From an uncultured Eubacteriaceae bacterium (GTDB taxonomy: Bacteria > Bacillota > Clostridia > Eubacteriales > Eubacteriaceae): a stretch of DNA of 5,897 nt. The notes under the pieces are model-generated. The model was not told the origin of the DNA and made no database searches. It saw only the letters and a program-made list of their open reading frames with translations. The stretch lies in NCBI GenBank assembly GCA_947625175.1, contig CANQNI010000103.1:1-5897 (forward strand). The letters are read 5' to 3'. This document shows positions 5,333 through 5,897 of the stretch, one piece after another. How positions within the stretch are numbered: the first letter of the stretch is position 1; the number at the start of each line of letters is the position of its first letter. Position numbers and translations under genes: made by a program.

Positions 5333-5897
5333 TTAAGAACCTATGTGTGAATTCTCTATTACCATTAGTAAAGTCAGCTACCAGATCTCCATTCCCGTTT
5401 AAGATATATTTATAAGTAGTTAAACCATCTATACCAACAGGACCTCTAGCATGAATTTTACCAGTACTAATACCAACTTCAGCTCCAAATCCAAACCTTA
5501 AGCCATCGGAAAATCTTGTAGAACAGTTAGTAAAAACACAAGCACTATCTACAAGATTTCTAAATTTGTTTAGTACTTGTTCATTTTCTGAAACAATAGT
5601 ATCAGTATGACCTGAACCATAATTATTAATATGATCGATTGCTTCGTTTTCGTTATCTACCAATTTAATAGATACAATATAATCGAGATATTCAGTTTTC
5701 CAGTCGTCATCAGATGCTTCCTTAACGTCTATTATATTACAGACATCTTTATCTCCTCTTATTTCAACTTTAGGTTCTTCTTCTATATAGACTTTTTTAG
5801 CCCCAGTCCTTTCAGCTGCTTCTCTTATAGCATTCTTTTCAACAGGAGTAATATTAGATGGACAGCAAATAAGTATTTTAGGTCTAGTAAAAATAGA
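5322..5897 (-). CDS. proA: Glutamate-5-semialdehyde dehydrogenase C-terminal third, joined in frame to an Mbl/MreB-like segment (partial)
   Basis: The frame is open from the right window edge to TAA at 5322-5324 (191 residues seen). Residues ~45-191 are the end of ProA (gamma-glutamyl phosphate reductase, proline synthesis). The landmarks are EIRGD, DDDWKTEYLDYIVSIKLV, EAIDHINNYGSGHTDTIV, FTNCSTRFSDGLRFGFGAE and GKIHARGPVGIDGLTTYKY. Intact ProA is about 415 residues. Here the part that should precede EIRGD, including the nucleotide-binding domain and catalytic Cys, is replaced by an actin-like MreB/Mbl segment (residues 1-44). As seen, it cannot be a working ProA. The TTG at 5663 is internal to conserved sequence and is not the start. 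Its stop overlaps the hydrolase start, as in an ordinary operon. The fusion may be a real deletion or recombination, or an assembly chimera. Confidence 0.8.
   Translation of the reverse strand, partial: SIFTRPKILICCPSNITPVEKNAIREAAERTGAKKVYIEEEPKVEIRGDKDVCNIIDVKEASDDDWKTEYLDYIVSIKLVDNENEAIDHINNYGSGHTDTIVSENEQVLNKFRNLVDSACVFTNCSTRFSDGLRFGFGAEVGISTGKIHARGPVGIDGLTTYKYILNGNGDLVADFTNGNREFTHRFLNDN
5766..5897 (-). pseudogene. Mbl/MreB-like actin fragment upstream of and in frame with proA'
   Basis: The first ~44 residues of the leftward frame read RPKILICCPSNITPVE, then AIREAAERTGAKKVYIEEEPKV. This matches the internal MreB/Mbl stretch written from memory as RPNVMICCP-NIT-VE...EEEPKVAA. CCP and EEEPKV favour Mbl over MreB. 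Instead of continuing with AAIGAG, the frame passes into ProA sequence (EIRGD) around 5763-5771. The N-terminus of the actin-like protein lies outside the window. MreB homologues shape the lateral wall; this one lacks its C-terminal ATPase half. Confidence 0.7.

Noticed and set aside
5661..5663. TTG at 5663 as the proA start
   Set aside because: It would begin in the middle of a conserved ProA block, and the frame is open to the window edge.

Overview
The window is AT-rich bacterial DNA that reads as a low-GC Gram-positive (Firmicutes/Bacillota). The pointers are the SbcC C-terminus, purine-rich Shine-Dalgarno sites, secreted proteins with ChW (clostridial hydrophobic W) repeats, an Mbl-like actin segment and short tightly packed operons. 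I cannot name the genus from sequence alone.

Left part, + strand (1-961). The window opens inside a group II intron. Its last 266 bases include a 34-nt domain V with a CGC triad and a domain VI with one bulged adenosine (A259). Domain IV is only a short hairpin, so no reverse transcriptase is encoded there. The intron ends at about 266, and the next base begins an open frame for the last ~230 residues of SbcC: end of the coiled coil, ABC signature, Walker B, D-loop and switch His. The intron therefore interrupts sbcC, splitting a codon after its first base; the 5' exon lies outside the window.

Gap (962-1423). This very AT-rich spacer carries one perfect DnaA box (TTATCCACA), several near-matches and a web of direct and inverted repeats. 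It resembles a DnaA-binding or origin-like region, although no dnaA or dnaN is in view. Its right end holds an extended -10 promoter for the next genes.

Middle, + strand (1424-3318). Two secreted proteins form a likely operon: a ChW-repeat M23 endopeptidase and a ChW-repeat CAP/SCP-domain protein. Both probably act at the cell wall. A 15-bp-stem hairpin terminates them and also serves the convergent genes.

Right part, - strand (3367-5897, read right to left). A tight operon runs from a chimeric frame, through an alpha/beta hydrolase (S33/monoglyceride-lipase type), two tandem PaaI-like hotdog thioesterase paralogues and a 56-residue two-helix membrane protein. In the chimeric frame an Mbl/MreB-like segment runs in frame into the C-terminal third of ProA. 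Apart from the chimera, the operon suggests hydrolysis of lipid esters or acyl thioesters. The chimera is either a real rearrangement or an assembly artefact.
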